A stretch of DNA of 64,000 nt, from contig NZ_BCZE01000044.1 of the NCBI RefSeq assembly GCF_001598555.1, forward strand, positions 1 to 64,000, read 5' to 3'. Shown here one piece after another: positions 41,378 through 51,021 of the stretch. Under the pieces are notes generated by a model. The model ran no database searches. It worked only from the letters and a program-made list of their open reading frames with translations, and was not told where the DNA came from. Every line of letters starts with the position of its first letter. The stretch's first letter is position 1. The translations under genes were made by a program, and so were the position numbers. Origin of the DNA: Novosphingobium rosa NBRC 15208. GTDB taxonomy: Bacteria > Pseudomonadota > Alphaproteobacteria > Sphingomonadales > Sphingomonadaceae.

Positions 41378-44300
41378 ATGGCTCATATCATGACCAAGTC
41401 TGTCGTATCTCTCGATGACAAATACACGCTGACTTCGGGCAGAGTGTTCCTTTCGGCCAATCAGGCGCTGGTTCGCCTGCCCATGGATCAGGCGCGGCGG
41501 GATCGCGCTGCGGGTCTGAAAACGGCGGGTTTCATCTCGGGCTATCGTGGTTCGCCGCTGGGGGTCTATGATGCGGCGCTCTGGGCGGCGGAAAAGGATC
41601 TCAACGCCTGCGACATCCGCTTCGTGCCCGGCCTCAATGAGGAACTGGCGGCCACATCGGTGCGCGGCACGCAGGAGTTGGCGTGGTTCGGGGAATCCGC
41701 ATTCGAAGGGGTCTTTGCCCTGTGGTACGGCAAAGGACTGGGTGTCGACCGCGCCTGCGAGGCGCTGAAGCTGGGCAATCTCGAAGGGGCAGCGGCGCAA
41801 GGCGGTGTTCTGGTCGTGGCCGGTGACGATCATGGCGGCAAATCCTCGGCCAGCGCGCATCAGTCCGAACACACGCTGATCGCGGGGTTTATCCCGGTTC
41901 TCTACCCTTCCACGGTGGATGAGATTATCGAATTCGGCCTCTATGGCTGGGCGCTGTCGCGCTACAGCGGGCTTTATGTGGGTTTGAAATGCATCACCGA
42001 CACGCTTGACCTCACCGCCTCGGTCGAGCTGCCGGATCTCGACCGCGCCTTTGTTACGCCCGAGCATAGCCTGCCGTCCGGTGGCATCAATGTGCGCTAC
42101 ACACCGGCCCCGCTGGAGCTTGAGGCCATCACGGTGCAGCAGCGCCTGCCAGCGGCCCATGCCTTCCTGCGAGCCAATCCGCTCGACCGGGTGCTGATCG
42201 ATCCGCCGCGCCGCCAGCTTGGGCTGGTGGCGGCGGGCAAGGCCTATCTCGATCTGCGCCAGGCGCTGGCCGATCTGGGCCTGACCGAGGCGCGCTGCCA
42301 CGCGCTTGGCATCGGCCTCTATAAGCCCGGTCTCATCTGGCCGCTGGAGCCAGAGGCGGCGCTGGCTTTTGCCTCAGGCTACCGGGCGCTGCTGTCGCTC
42401 GAGGAAAAGCGGCCGGTGATCGAGGACCAACTGGCCCGCCTGCTCTATGCTGCGCCTGCGGACCAGCGCCCGGATCTAGCGGGCAAGCGCAGTCTGCAAG
42501 GATCTGCCCTGCTGCCCGAAGTGGGCGAACTTAATCCTGCGATCATCCGCAAGGGGCTGATGGCGGTGCTGCGTGAACTCGGCCTTGCGGATCAGGCGGT
42601 GGAGGCGGCCTGGCAGCATTTCGCCCGGCTGGAGGCCGATGCGGTGCTCTATGGCGGAGGCAGGGTGCGCCCGCCCTTTTACTGCGCTGGCTGCCCGCAC
42701 AACACCAGCACGAAGGTGCCCGAAGGCAGTCAGGCCATGGCCGCCGTGGGCTGCCAGGGGCTGGCCGCCTATGTCATGCCCGAACGCAACACTATGCTGC
42801 CGGTCAACATGGGGGGCGAGGGGATGCCCTGGCTGGCGGTCGGCCCGCTGGTGGAGCGCGAGCACATGTTCCAGAACATGGGCGATGGCACCTATTCCCA
42901 TTCGGGCATACTCTCGATCCGGGCTTCCGTGGCGGCGGGCGCGCGCATCACCTACAAATTGCTGTTCAACGATGCTGTCGCCATGACCGGGGGGCAGCCG
43001 GTGGAGATGCATATCTCCCCGGTGGATATGGTACGCCAGCTGATTTCCGAGGGGGTACGCCCTGTGGTGCTGATGTCGGATGACATTGCCAAATACACCG
43101 CAGACCAGCTGCCGGCCGGGGTCGAGTTGCGGCCGCGCGCTGATCTCGATGTGGTACAAAAGGCGCTGCGCGAAACCATGGGTGTTTCGGCCATCGTCTA
43201 TGAACAGACCTGCGCCACGGAAAAGCGCAGGCGCCGCAAACGCGGCACCTATGCCGACCCCGACAAGCGTGTTTTCATCAATCAGGACGTGTGCGAGGGT
43301 TGTGGCGATTGTTCGGTGCAGTCCAACTGCATTGCCATCACACCGCTGGACACCGAACTGGGCCGCAAGCGCCGGATCGACCAATCGACATGCAACAAGG
43401 ATTTCAGCTGCCTCAAGGGGTTCTGCCCCTCGTTCGTCACGGTTCAGGGCGCCACGGTGGCGACCAGGATCGCGAGCGATGCCGGGCAATTGGAAGCGAT
43501 GCTTGTAGATCTGCCAAGGGCTAAGGTTGCGCCCCTGGATCATACCTTTGGGATGATGGTCGCGGGCGTGGGGGGCACCGGTGTGCTGACGGTGGGCGCC
43601 TTGCTGGGCATGGCCGCGCATCTTGAAGGCAAGGGTTGCACCGTGCTCGATATGACCGGCATGGCGCAGAAGGGCGGCGCCGTGACCTCGCACATCCGCA
43701 TCGCGGCCAGCCCCGATGCGCTAAGCTCCGCGCGGCTGAGCTTTGGCCATGCCGATGTTGTGCTGGCCTGCGATGCCATCGTGGGATCAAGTCAGGATGT
43801 CCTCAAGACCGTGCTGCCGGGCAAGACCACCGCGATTGTCAACGCCGACGTCAGCCCGACCGGCGAGTTCCAGCGCAACCGCGATGTCAGCTATGACGAT
43901 GGCGCGCTGATCCAGGCGGTGAGCCGCGCGCTTGCCGGTGGCGATGTCTGCGCGCTGCATGCCAGCGGGTTGTCCACCGCGTTGATGGGCGACAGCATTG
44001 GCACCAATGTGCTGATGCTTGGTTATGCTGCGCAAAAGGGCCTGCTGCCCCTGAAGGTAGAATCGCTGGAGGAGGCGATCCGCCTGAATGGTACGTTCGT
44101 GAAGGGCAATCTGCGGATCTTCGCGATTGGCCGGCTCGCGGCGGAGCGCCCCGAGGATCTCTATCGACTGATCTCGCCGACCAGCGTCAAGCTGGAAGAT
44201 ATGTCGCTGGGCGATATTCTGGCGAGCCGCACCGCCTTGCTGACGGACTATCAGAATGCCGCTTATGCACAGAGCTATACGAGCTTTGTCGAGGAGGCGC

Positions 44301-44878
44301 AGGCTGCCGTGGCGGCGCGGTCGCTGGAAGGCGGGCAGCTGCTGGTGCGCGAGATCGCGATCACCCTGGCCCGGTTGATGGCTTACAAGGATGAGTATGA
44401 GGTGGCGCGCCTCTATGCCGATCCCACCTTCATGGCCCGCCTGCGCGATCAATTTGACGGCGATCTGAAGCTGACCTTCCATCTGGCTTCAGCGGCGCTG
44501 TTCAGCGGCCAGGATGCCGCAGGCCGCCCGCGCAAGCGCGAACTGGGAGGCTGGATGATGCCGGTGTTTCGGGTGTTGGCCCGGTTCAGGGGATTGCGCG
44601 GCACCCCTTTCGATCCGTTCGGGTACATGACCGAGCGGCGCAAGGAACGCGCCCTGATCGTGGATTATCGCGCGATGATGCGGCAGGTGCTGGCCAGGTT
44701 GAACCAGGCCAATGTGTCCATGGCCATCGAATTGGCCGGTGCGGCGCTGGAAGTGCGAGGCTACGGGCCGGTCAAGCATGCGGCTTTCGAAGCCTATGAA
44801 GAGCGAAAGGCAGAGCTGTTGGCCGCCTTCACCCTGGCTGCACAAGTGGCGCCTGCCTCAGCACCGCAAACCGTGTGA
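41378..44878 (+). CDS. Fused indolepyruvate-type 2-oxoacid:ferredoxin oxidoreductase
   Basis: 1166-residue single-chain enzyme. The N-terminal IorA-like part has SGYRGSPLG and a thiamine diphosphate motif GDGTYSHSG followed by FND near residue 530. A cysteine-rich segment (CEGCGDC, QSNC, later CLKGFC) around residues 645-685 binds Fe-S. The C-terminal IorB-like gamma domain starts GVGGTGVLTVG. It oxidatively decarboxylates a 2-oxo acid to an acyl-CoA. A homologue (OecC/EdcC) is implicated after A-ring meta-cleavage in estrogen-degrading sphingomonads, but no extradiol dioxygenase is in this window. No clear ribosome site precedes 41378. Confidence 0.93.
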   Translation: MAHIMTKSVVSLDDKYTLTSGRVFLSANQALVRLPMDQARRDRAAGLKTAGFISGYRGSPLGVYDAALWAAEKDLNACDIRFVPGLNEELAATSVRGTQELAWFGESAFEGVFALWYGKGLGVDRACEALKLGNLEGAAAQGGVLVVAGDDHGGKSSASAHQSEHTLIAGFIPVLYPSTVDEIIEFGLYGWALSRYSGLYVGLKCITDTLDLTASVELPDLDRAFVTPEHSLPSGGINVRYTPAPLELEAITVQQRLPAAHAFLRANPLDRVLIDPPRRQLGLVAAGKAYLDLRQALADLGLTEARCHALGIGLYKPGLIWPLEPEAALAFASGYRALLSLEEKRPVIEDQLARLLYAAPADQRPDLAGKRSLQGSALLPEVGELNPAIIRKGLMAVLRELGLADQAVEAAWQHFARLEADAVLYGGGRVRPPFYCAGCPHNTSTKVPEGSQAMAAVGCQGLAAYVMPERNTMLPVNMGGEGMPWLAVGPLVEREHMFQNMGDGTYSHSGILSIRASVAAGARITYKLLFNDAVAMTGGQPVEMHISPVDMVRQLISEGVRPVVLMSDDIAKYTADQLPAGVELRPRADLDVVQKALRETMGVSAIVYEQTCATEKRRRRKRGTYADPDKRVFINQDVCEGCGDCSVQSNCIAITPLDTELGRKRRIDQSTCNKDFSCLKGFCPSFVTVQGATVATRIASDAGQLEAMLVDLPRAKVAPLDHTFGMMVAGVGGTGVLTVGALLGMAAHLEGKGCTVLDMTGMAQKGGAVTSHIRIAASPDALSSARLSFGHADVVLACDAIVGSSQDVLKTVLPGKTTAIVNADVSPTGEFQRNRDVSYDDGALIQAVSRALAGGDVCALHASGLSTALMGDSIGTNVLMLGYAAQKGLLPLKVESLEEAIRLNGTFVKGNLRIFAIGRLAAERPEDLYRLISPTSVKLEDMSLGDILASRTALLTDYQNAAYAQSYTSFVEEAQAAVAARSLEGGQLLVREIAITLARLMAYKDEYEVARLYADPTFMARLRDQFDGDLKLTFHLASAALFSGQDAAGRPRKRELGGWMMPVFRVLARFRGLRGTPFDPFGYMTERRKERALIVDYRAMMRQVLARLNQANVSMAIELAGAALEVRGYGPVKHAAFEAYEERKAELLAAFTLAAQVAPASAPQTV

Positions 44879-45194
44879 GCCGGGCGCGCGGCATGGCCAT
44901 GTTCCATGCTTGAACGGCCAGATTTCCGCAGAGACATGCACACCGGACAGGATTCCAGGAAAAGAACGGAGAGAATATCGGGAGACTTGCTTTGATCGAC
45001 AGGGTTATTTGCCTGAAGGTGAAATTCTAGATATCGTTCTCCAAAAACCGGCGTCTTTTCGATATTGAATGATGAGGGATATGGCATAGCAGATGATTGA
45101 TAGGGCAGAAACCGCCGCCGTAATTTGGTTGTGGTAATGCCTGCTTCTTGCGTGGCTCGATTTTTTCCCAAAAATATAAATGAGAGGGGATTCG
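44879..45194. other. 316 bp leader upstream of the TonB receptor, no gene
   Basis: Gap between the 2-oxoacid oxidoreductase and the receptor. The second half (about 44990-45180) is noticeably AT-rich compared with its surroundings. No credible ORF, tRNA or palindrome was found; a promoter and long 5' leader for the receptor are likely. GAGGGG at 45183-45188 is the receptor's ribosome site. Confidence 0.5.
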
Positions 45195-47741
45195 ATGATC
45201 AAACAACGCATTATTGCGGCCTTGTTGTGTGGCGCCGCATGCATCGGAGCGTTTCCCGCCACGGCTGCCTTGGCTCATGCCGATGCGGCACCTGGCGATG
45301 AGACTCCATCCGCGCCTGCCGACGGCGCCAGCCCGGCGGCGGCGCCAGCCGGTTCCGACATTGTCGTCACGGCGCGGAGGCGCGGTGAATCGCTGATCGC
45401 CGTGCCGGTTGTGGTGACGGCCATGAACCAGACGATGATCGAAAGCCGGGGCATCACCAATCTGGATTCGCTGGCCCGTGCCGTGCCCCAGCTTCTGATC
45501 GGACCGCAGGGCGGATCGGTTCAGGGTGGTGAAATATCCATTCGCGGTATTGCGGGGCCTGACAGCAATCCCTTTGGTGATCAGGCGGTATCATTCGATA
45601 TCGATGGTATTCAGGTCGCGAAATCGACGGTTCGCCGCATGAGCGATTTCGATCAGGCTCAGGTGGAAGTCTATAAAGGCCCTCAGGCACTTTACTTCGG
45701 TAAGAACAGTATGGCTGGTATCGTCAACATTCAGACTGCCGATCCCACCAACAAGTTTGAGGCAGGGGCCAAGGTCAGCTATGAGCCCTATGCGCGTGAA
45801 GTACGCACTGAGGGCTATGTGTCCGGGCCGGTTGCCGATGGCCTGTCCGTGCGCGTGGCCGGGCTGTTCTCGCATATGGATGGCTATTTGACGGACCAGA
45901 CACCGCGCGATTCGGTATATTTCAACACCGCTCGCAGTCCACGGGATAACAATTGGGGGTTGCGCGGCACGGTCAAGTACAATGCGCTGTCCAATTTCGA
46001 CGCGAAATTGAAGGTTTCCTACGGCAAGACGACCAACAATGGTCCGGCCAGCGCACAGGAATTTGTAAGTTGCCCGCTTGGTGCGCGGCAATTCTCCTTC
46101 TTCCCGGTCAACCCGGATAACAGCGAATGCAAGGCCGGTTCGCAGGTGGTGAATGCCGGTTATGGCCCTCTGATGTCGCAGTTGGGAGGGACAGGCAACC
46201 ACTTCCGCAAGGATGGTCAGAATTTCCAGAATCAGGAGCAATTGCTCTCCGGTTTTGTGATGCATTATCATCCCAGCAGCCAGATCGACATCTCCTCGGC
46301 GACCGGCCTCTATTATGTCAATCTGACGCAGTGCCAGAATTACGAAAACAGCTATGCCCTGGCTTTGCCCAGCTGCAACACCATGAAGGATCGGGAATTT
46401 TCCCAGGAACTGAATGTTGCGACGAAGTTCGACGGACCGTTGAATTTCACCGCGGGCCTGTACTTCAGCGACACCTGGGCCAAGACCGGATCACTGACCT
46501 ATCTTTTCGCAACGGGCTTTCCGCTTCTTGATTCGGTGTCACCTGGTCTTGGCGGCCCAACCACGCCGGCCCAGATCAATGCCTATTCCTTCACGCAGGA
46601 AGGCAAGGCCTATTCGGCTTTCCTTCAGACCAGTTTCAAGCCGATCCCCGAGGTCGAAATCTCCGCTGGCGGTCGCTATACGCATGAGACCAAGCGCCTG
46701 ACCGATATCCGTGATGGCGGCGGCCTGAGCGACAGTCGGCCCGGAGCCTGGACGAATGTTCTCGACAGCTCGACCATCGTCTCGGTGGCGAATGGCGGTT
46801 TGGCCCTGGATCATGCGGCATGGGATGATTTTTCCCCCGAGGCTACGATCAACTATCGCCCGAGTCAGAATTTGACCGTCTTTGCTTCGTACAAACATGG
46901 TTTCCTGTCGGGCGGTTTCAATTCCAGCTCGGTGGATCTCGGTGGTGGAAACATCGATCTCAGCTACAAACCGCAGACGATCAAGGGTTTTGAAGGTGGC
47001 GTGAAGACCCGCTTGTTCGATGGAACGGTGCTCTTCAATGTGGCGGCCTATCACTATCTGGTTTCGAACCTGCAAGTGGTGGAATTCACCGACGCGACCA
47101 GCACGATTCGCAATGCCGCTTCCTCGAAGATCAACGGTGTCGAGGCGGACATCACCATCCGCACCCCCGTTCATGGTCTTATTCTGAACGGCGCGGCGGC
47201 TTACAATCGCGCGGTTTACGCCAGCTTTCCCGGCGCGCCATGCTATAATGGCCAGAGCCAGGCGCTGGGTTGTTCCTACACCGGCACCAATGGCGTCTAT
47301 ACCTCGGTTGTGGGCACAGCAAAGCTTGGTGATGTGCAGAGTCTGGCTGGCAAGCCCGTTCCGCGAGCACCTTTGTGGAACCTTTCGGCCGGGTTTACCT
47401 ATGACACGGTCATTGGCTCGGGTCTGAAACTGGGCCTCAATGGAGACGTTACCTATTCCAGCAGCTATCTGACCGATGCCACCGATGCGCCCAACAGCCG
47501 GCAACCGGCCTATGCCCTGCTCAATGCGGGCATTCGCCTCGGTTCGGAGGATGAGCGCTGGCAGTTTGCCGTCATCGGCCGCAATCTGACGAGCAAATAT
47601 TACTTCGCGGCAGCGCCCGACGTGCCCTTTACCGGCAGTGGCACAGGCGCGGCAACCGGCAGCGTACTGGGCGACCGTTTCGCCACAGTCTCACGCGGGC
47701 GGGAGATCGTGCTGCAGTTTTCCACCAAATTCGGACGCTGA
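45195..47741 (+). CDS. TonB-dependent outer-membrane receptor
   Basis: 848-residue receptor. Signal peptide (about residues 1-27, ALAHADA), an Ala/Pro-rich linker, a TonB-box-like DIVVTARRR, a plug domain (ISIRGIAGPDSNPFG, VEVYKGPQALYFGKNSMAGIVNI) and a long beta-barrel ending in an aromatic-rich strand (VLQFSTKFGR). ATG 45195 is preferred over 45180 because GAGGGG lies six bases upstream. In sphingomonads such receptors import hydrophobic or oligomeric substrates; one (EdcT) takes up estradiol in Novosphingobium. Located behind the 2-oxoacid oxidoreductase, it is the only evident outer-membrane importer in the island. Confidence 0.95.
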   Translation: MIKQRIIAALLCGAACIGAFPATAALAHADAAPGDETPSAPADGASPAAAPAGSDIVVTARRRGESLIAVPVVVTAMNQTMIESRGITNLDSLARAVPQLLIGPQGGSVQGGEISIRGIAGPDSNPFGDQAVSFDIDGIQVAKSTVRRMSDFDQAQVEVYKGPQALYFGKNSMAGIVNIQTADPTNKFEAGAKVSYEPYAREVRTEGYVSGPVADGLSVRVAGLFSHMDGYLTDQTPRDSVYFNTARSPRDNNWGLRGTVKYNALSNFDAKLKVSYGKTTNNGPASAQEFVSCPLGARQFSFFPVNPDNSECKAGSQVVNAGYGPLMSQLGGTGNHFRKDGQNFQNQEQLLSGFVMHYHPSSQIDISSATGLYYVNLTQCQNYENSYALALPSCNTMKDREFSQELNVATKFDGPLNFTAGLYFSDTWAKTGSLTYLFATGFPLLDSVSPGLGGPTTPAQINAYSFTQEGKAYSAFLQTSFKPIPEVEISAGGRYTHETKRLTDIRDGGGLSDSRPGAWTNVLDSSTIVSVANGGLALDHAAWDDFSPEATINYRPSQNLTVFASYKHGFLSGGFNSSSVDLGGGNIDLSYKPQTIKGFEGGVKTRLFDGTVLFNVAAYHYLVSNLQVVEFTDATSTIRNAASSKINGVEADITIRTPVHGLILNGAAAYNRAVYASFPGAPCYNGQSQALGCSYTGTNGVYTSVVGTAKLGDVQSLAGKPVPRAPLWNLSAGFTYDTVIGSGLKLGLNGDVTYSSSYLTDATDAPNSRQPAYALLNAGIRLGSEDERWQFAVIGRNLTSKYYFAAAPDVPFTGSGTGAATGSVLGDRFATVSRGREIVLQFSTKFGR

Positions 47742-47767
47742 TACACCGTCCAGAACAAAGCAGGGGG

Positions 47768-47791
47768 GCGGGTCAGCGCAAGCTGGCCCGC
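47768..47791 (+). terminator. Intrinsic terminator of the TonB receptor gene
   Basis: 10-bp stem GCGGGTCAGC / GCTGGCCCGC (one T.G wobble) with a GCAA tetraloop and TTCTTT directly after it, 26 bp past the receptor stop. Confidence 0.75.
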
Positions 47792-47892
47792 TTCTTTGGC
47801 CGGCGTGGGCCGGATCACCTGGCGGCGATGCAGCGGCCAGATTGCCCAGAAGGAATGGTCCCAGCATGACAGATGCAGCGCGATGTGGACCC

Positions 47893-47933
47893 AAAAAAAT
47901 CCGGCGGTGCCTTGTGCATGGCACCGCCGGATT
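47893..47933 (-). terminator. Intrinsic terminator of the Rieske/ligase operon
   Basis: Perfect 14-bp stem (47898-47911 with 47920-47933), 8-nt loop. On the minus strand the stem is followed by the complement of the A run starting at 47893, a U tract. It ends the leftward unit 24 bp after the MDR stop. Confidence 0.88.
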
Positions 47934-47956
47934 GGCAAAGTTGGAACAGGCTCCGC

Positions 47957-48946
47957 TCAGATCGTGAGGGCCACGCCTCCGAAGGGCCGGGCCTTGGCCA
48001 CATACTCAAGCGCTGCCGCCGCCTGCTCGAAGGGAAAGCTGCGGTCGAACAGGGGCCTGATCTTGCCGTCATCGGCAAGGTCGGTGAAGACGCCCCAGGC
48101 ATCGGCCCATTCCTCGGGCGTGCAGGTGTAGACGCCATAGCCCTGGATGCTTCCCCGATAGAGGATCAGATCCGCCAGGGTGATGGTGGACTGCCGTCCG
48201 GCGGCAAAGCCCAGCGTGATGATCTTGCTGTAGCGCTTGATGCACTTCGCCGCCTCGGCAATCACCTGGCCGCCGATCGAGTCGATCACGATGTCCACGC
48301 CTTCGCCTCCGTTCAGGGCGTGAACCCCTTCGGCCATCGTCTGCTGCGAGGTGTCGATCACATTGGCAAAGCCGGCAGCGCGCGCAAGCTCGGCCTTGGC
48401 GGTCGAACTGGTGGTGCCGATCACATTGGCAGCCCCCAACGCGCGCGCCAATTGATAGGCCGCATTGCCCACCGATCCGCCAATGCCCGGTGCCAACACC
48501 GTTTTGCCCGGCGCAAAGCCTGCTTCGATCAAGGCGCGATAGGCCGTGGGATAGGCCACCGCAGCCTGGGCTGCGGCGCCATCGGGCACTGCGTCAGGGA
48601 TCTTCCAGGCATGGATCTCCTCGACGGCGCAAAAATCAGCCCAGCTGCCGGCCCGCATGAAGCCATAGGGGAAGGCCCCGAACATGACGCGATCCCCAGC
48701 CTTCAGCCGCTTTGACGCACCGGCATCCTCCACCACACCGGCCCCTTGGTTGCCAGGCACCAAGGGCAGGTTGGAGGGCGGGAAATTCGCCTCATTCTCA
48801 TTGTTGATGACTGCAACATCAAAGGGCACCACCCCCGGTGCGGTCATTTTGACCAGAATTTCGCCTTCCTTGGGCCGAGGCTTGTCGATCTCGACCTGCT
48901 TCAGGCAAGAGGGCCCCGATTGGCTCTCCAGCAACCATGCGCGCAT
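47957..48946 (-). CDS. MDR family NADPH:quinone reductase-like oxidoreductase
   Basis: 329-residue zinc-free medium-chain reductase. PLVPGNQGAGVVE and GIGGSVGNAAYQLARA (NADPH loop) are visible; the quinone-oxidoreductase/enoyl reductase branch lacks zinc ligands. It probably reduces an enone or enoyl-CoA. ATG 48946 has AAGGA eight bases upstream. Last gene of the leftward Rieske operon, 25 bp after the acyl-CoA ligase, and followed by a strong terminator. Confidence 0.9.
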   Translation of the reverse strand: MRAWLLESQSGPSCLKQVEIDKPRPKEGEILVKMTAPGVVPFDVAVINNENEANFPPSNLPLVPGNQGAGVVEDAGASKRLKAGDRVMFGAFPYGFMRAGSWADFCAVEEIHAWKIPDAVPDGAAAQAAVAYPTAYRALIEAGFAPGKTVLAPGIGGSVGNAAYQLARALGAANVIGTTSSTAKAELARAAGFANVIDTSQQTMAEGVHALNGGEGVDIVIDSIGGQVIAEAAKCIKRYSKIITLGFAAGRQSTITLADLILYRGSIQGYGVYTCTPEEWADAWGVFTDLADDGKIRPLFDRSFPFEQAAAALEYVAKARPFGGVALTI

Positions 48947-48971
48947 GATGAGGTTCCTTGATTTTTGGTCG

Positions 48972-50615
48972 CTATTTGCGGCGGCGAACCTGGATACCGG
49001 CTGCCTCGCGGTCCCAGGTGGTTGGCGTCACGCTTTCGTCGCGCAGCTGATATTTCAGAACGCGCCCGGTCGGATTCTTGGGCAGCGCCGCGCGAAACTC
49101 GACGTAACGGGGCACCGCAAAATGAGGCAGATTGTCGATCGACCAGAGGCAAAGCTCCTCCTCGGTCATCAGCACATCATCACGCAGCACCACGGTGACC
49201 TTGATTTCGTCTTCGCCGGTCTGCGCGCCGACCGCATGCACCGCCACTTCGGCCACGGCATGATGCGCCTGAAACGTGCGCTCTACCTCGAAGCTGGAGA
49301 TGTTCTCCCCGCGCGAGCGCAAATAGTCTTTGGCCCGGTCAGCGAAATAAAGGTAGCCATCGACAATCTTGCCCAGATCGCCAGTGTGCATCCACAGGTT
49401 TTTCCAGACGGCGGCGGTGGCATCGGGGCGTTTCCAATAGCCCTCGAACATCACATTCGCCTCACGCGGGCGGAATACGATCTGGCCGACAGTGCCTTCG
49501 GGCACGGGTTGATCGTGATCGTCGAAGATCATCATCTCATATTCGTCGACAACCCGACCCGCGCACAGCTCTGGCGGGGTTTCGTCCAACGGCACGGCGG
49601 TCATTCGGATGCCCTCCGTCTGGCCATAGGACCAGCTCGAAACGATCTGCGCGCCGAATCTCTCATGCCAGATTTTCCGCACCTCGGGCGAGATCGGAAC
49701 GCCGAACACCATCTTCAGCCTGCCGCGATAGCGCTTGGCCGCCTCGCAATCGGGCGCCTGGGCGACCAGCGCGAAGATCGAGGCCATCAGCATCGCCGAA
49801 ACCGCGCCCGATTGCTCGATCTCGTCCCAGAAGCGCCGGACTGAAAACTGGCTGGACACCGCGACACAGGATCCATCCCCCATCACCGAGAGCACGCCGC
49901 ACAGCGCTGCCGCATGGAACAGCGGCAGGCAGGTCCAGAGCGTTTCTCCCTCGTCCAGCAGCGTATGGCGCCGATTGATGCGGCCCACGGCGGCGAAGTA
50001 ATTATGCGTGATCATGCAGCCCTTGGATGGGCCGGTCGTTCCCGAGGTGTACAGCAGGGCCGCCAGATCTGCGGGCTGCACAACCAGGGGCAGCGGAGCG
50101 CTGTTGGTGCCCCGGAAACTGTCGAGCGGTTTGACCGGAATGATTGAGGCGATGGCCGCCTGGGATCCTCTGGTCAGGATCAGCTGGACCTGGGGCAGGC
50201 CCTCCGCGATCTGCATGAATCGTTCAAGATAATGCGCCTCGCACATCACCAGCTTCGCACCGGTATCGTGCACCTGGCCACGCAGGAATTCTCCGCGATA
50301 GGCGGTGTTCACCGGAACCCAGATCGCACCCAGCTTGTTGATCGCGAACCAGCAGATCAGCGAATCTATGGTCGTATCGAACAGCGTGACGACACATTCG
50401 CCCTTGTGGACCCCCAGCGTGGCGATTTCGCGGGCCATCGCGTTGGAAGCCTCATCCACCTGGCGATAGGTGAAGGGCGTGCCATCGATGATTGCGAAGG
50501 TGCGGTCTGGCGTGCGCGCCGCGGCGCGGCCCAGCAGTTCGACAACAGTGTCGCGTTGGCCAGCGGCAAAGGCCGGTTTTGGTCTGGCGGCTTCCAGGGA
50601 GAGTGTCACCGTCAT
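48972..50615 (-). CDS. AMP-dependent acyl-CoA synthetase/ligase
   Basis: 547-residue ANL ligase. YTSGTTGPSKG P-loop, SYGQTEG, HTGDLGK, the RAKDYLRSRGENIS hinge (RGEN in place of the usual GGEN) and a C-terminal catalytic Lys in NPTGRVLKY. The opening resembles the crotonobetaine/carnitine-CoA ligase (CaiC) group. It activates a carboxylic acid made by the oxygenase pathway. It overlaps the EthD gene by ATGA. Confidence 0.92.
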   Translation of the reverse strand: MTVTLSLEAARPKPAFAAGQRDTVVELLGRAAARTPDRTFAIIDGTPFTYRQVDEASNAMAREIATLGVHKGECVVTLFDTTIDSLICWFAINKLGAIWVPVNTAYRGEFLRGQVHDTGAKLVMCEAHYLERFMQIAEGLPQVQLILTRGSQAAIASIIPVKPLDSFRGTNSAPLPLVVQPADLAALLYTSGTTGPSKGCMITHNYFAAVGRINRRHTLLDEGETLWTCLPLFHAAALCGVLSVMGDGSCVAVSSQFSVRRFWDEIEQSGAVSAMLMASIFALVAQAPDCEAAKRYRGRLKMVFGVPISPEVRKIWHERFGAQIVSSWSYGQTEGIRMTAVPLDETPPELCAGRVVDEYEMMIFDDHDQPVPEGTVGQIVFRPREANVMFEGYWKRPDATAAVWKNLWMHTGDLGKIVDGYLYFADRAKDYLRSRGENISSFEVERTFQAHHAVAEVAVHAVGAQTGEDEIKVTVVLRDDVLMTEEELCLWSIDNLPHFAVPRYVEFRAALPKNPTGRVLKYQLRDESVTPTTWDREAAGIQVRRRK

Positions 50616-50998
50616 GCGCTCTGCGTTCCGTTGTCGACCACATCCACCATGATCATCACGGTTTCCTCCCGCTGCAGGAAGCGCAGCTCATCCTCGGCCA
50701 GGATCGGGTTGATCTCGGGATCGTTGAAGATGCGGGTGATTTCCTCGATCGCGGCCTGATCTTCCACGAACATCTCGGTGATGCAGTCATAGCCGATGTC
50801 ATAGGGGGCGGGCACGGTCCCGGCAGGAATGTTGCTGGGGTTGCGCAAGGCGAAGCCGGGATAGTTGCGGATGTAGCCCTTCAGAAGGTGGCCAATGTAT
50901 TTTTTGGCGAGGAGCACATGGCTGTTCTCGTAATGCGTGCGAAACTGCTCAGGCGTGGTGCCTTCCTTGCGTTTCAGCAAGTAGATGATCTTGATCAT
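50612..50998 (-). CDS. EthD domain-containing protein
   Basis: 128-residue ferredoxin-like dimeric barrel protein starting MIKIIYLLKRKEG, with EQFRTHYENSHVLLA, the EthD-type helix carrying a conserved His. EthD was named from an ether-degrading P450 system where it is needed for activity; catalytic roles remain unclear. Translationally coupled to the downstream ligase (ATGA) and 23 bp after a SnoaL-like gene. GGAG eight bases before ATG supports the start. Confidence 0.88.
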   Translation of the reverse strand: MIKIIYLLKRKEGTTPEQFRTHYENSHVLLAKKYIGHLLKGYIRNYPGFALRNPSNIPAGTVPAPYDIGYDCITEMFVEDQAAIEEITRIFNDPEINPILAEDELRFLQREETVMIMVDVVDNGTQSA

Positions 50999-51021
50999 GG
51001 GGGCTCTCCAGGGAAGGGGCG

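Noticed and set aside
41378..44878. Concluding that the island degrades estrogen because of the fused 2-oxoacid oxidoreductase
   Set aside because: No extradiol dioxygenase is in the window, and the same enzyme type serves aromatic amino-acid breakdown; kept as a hypothesis only.
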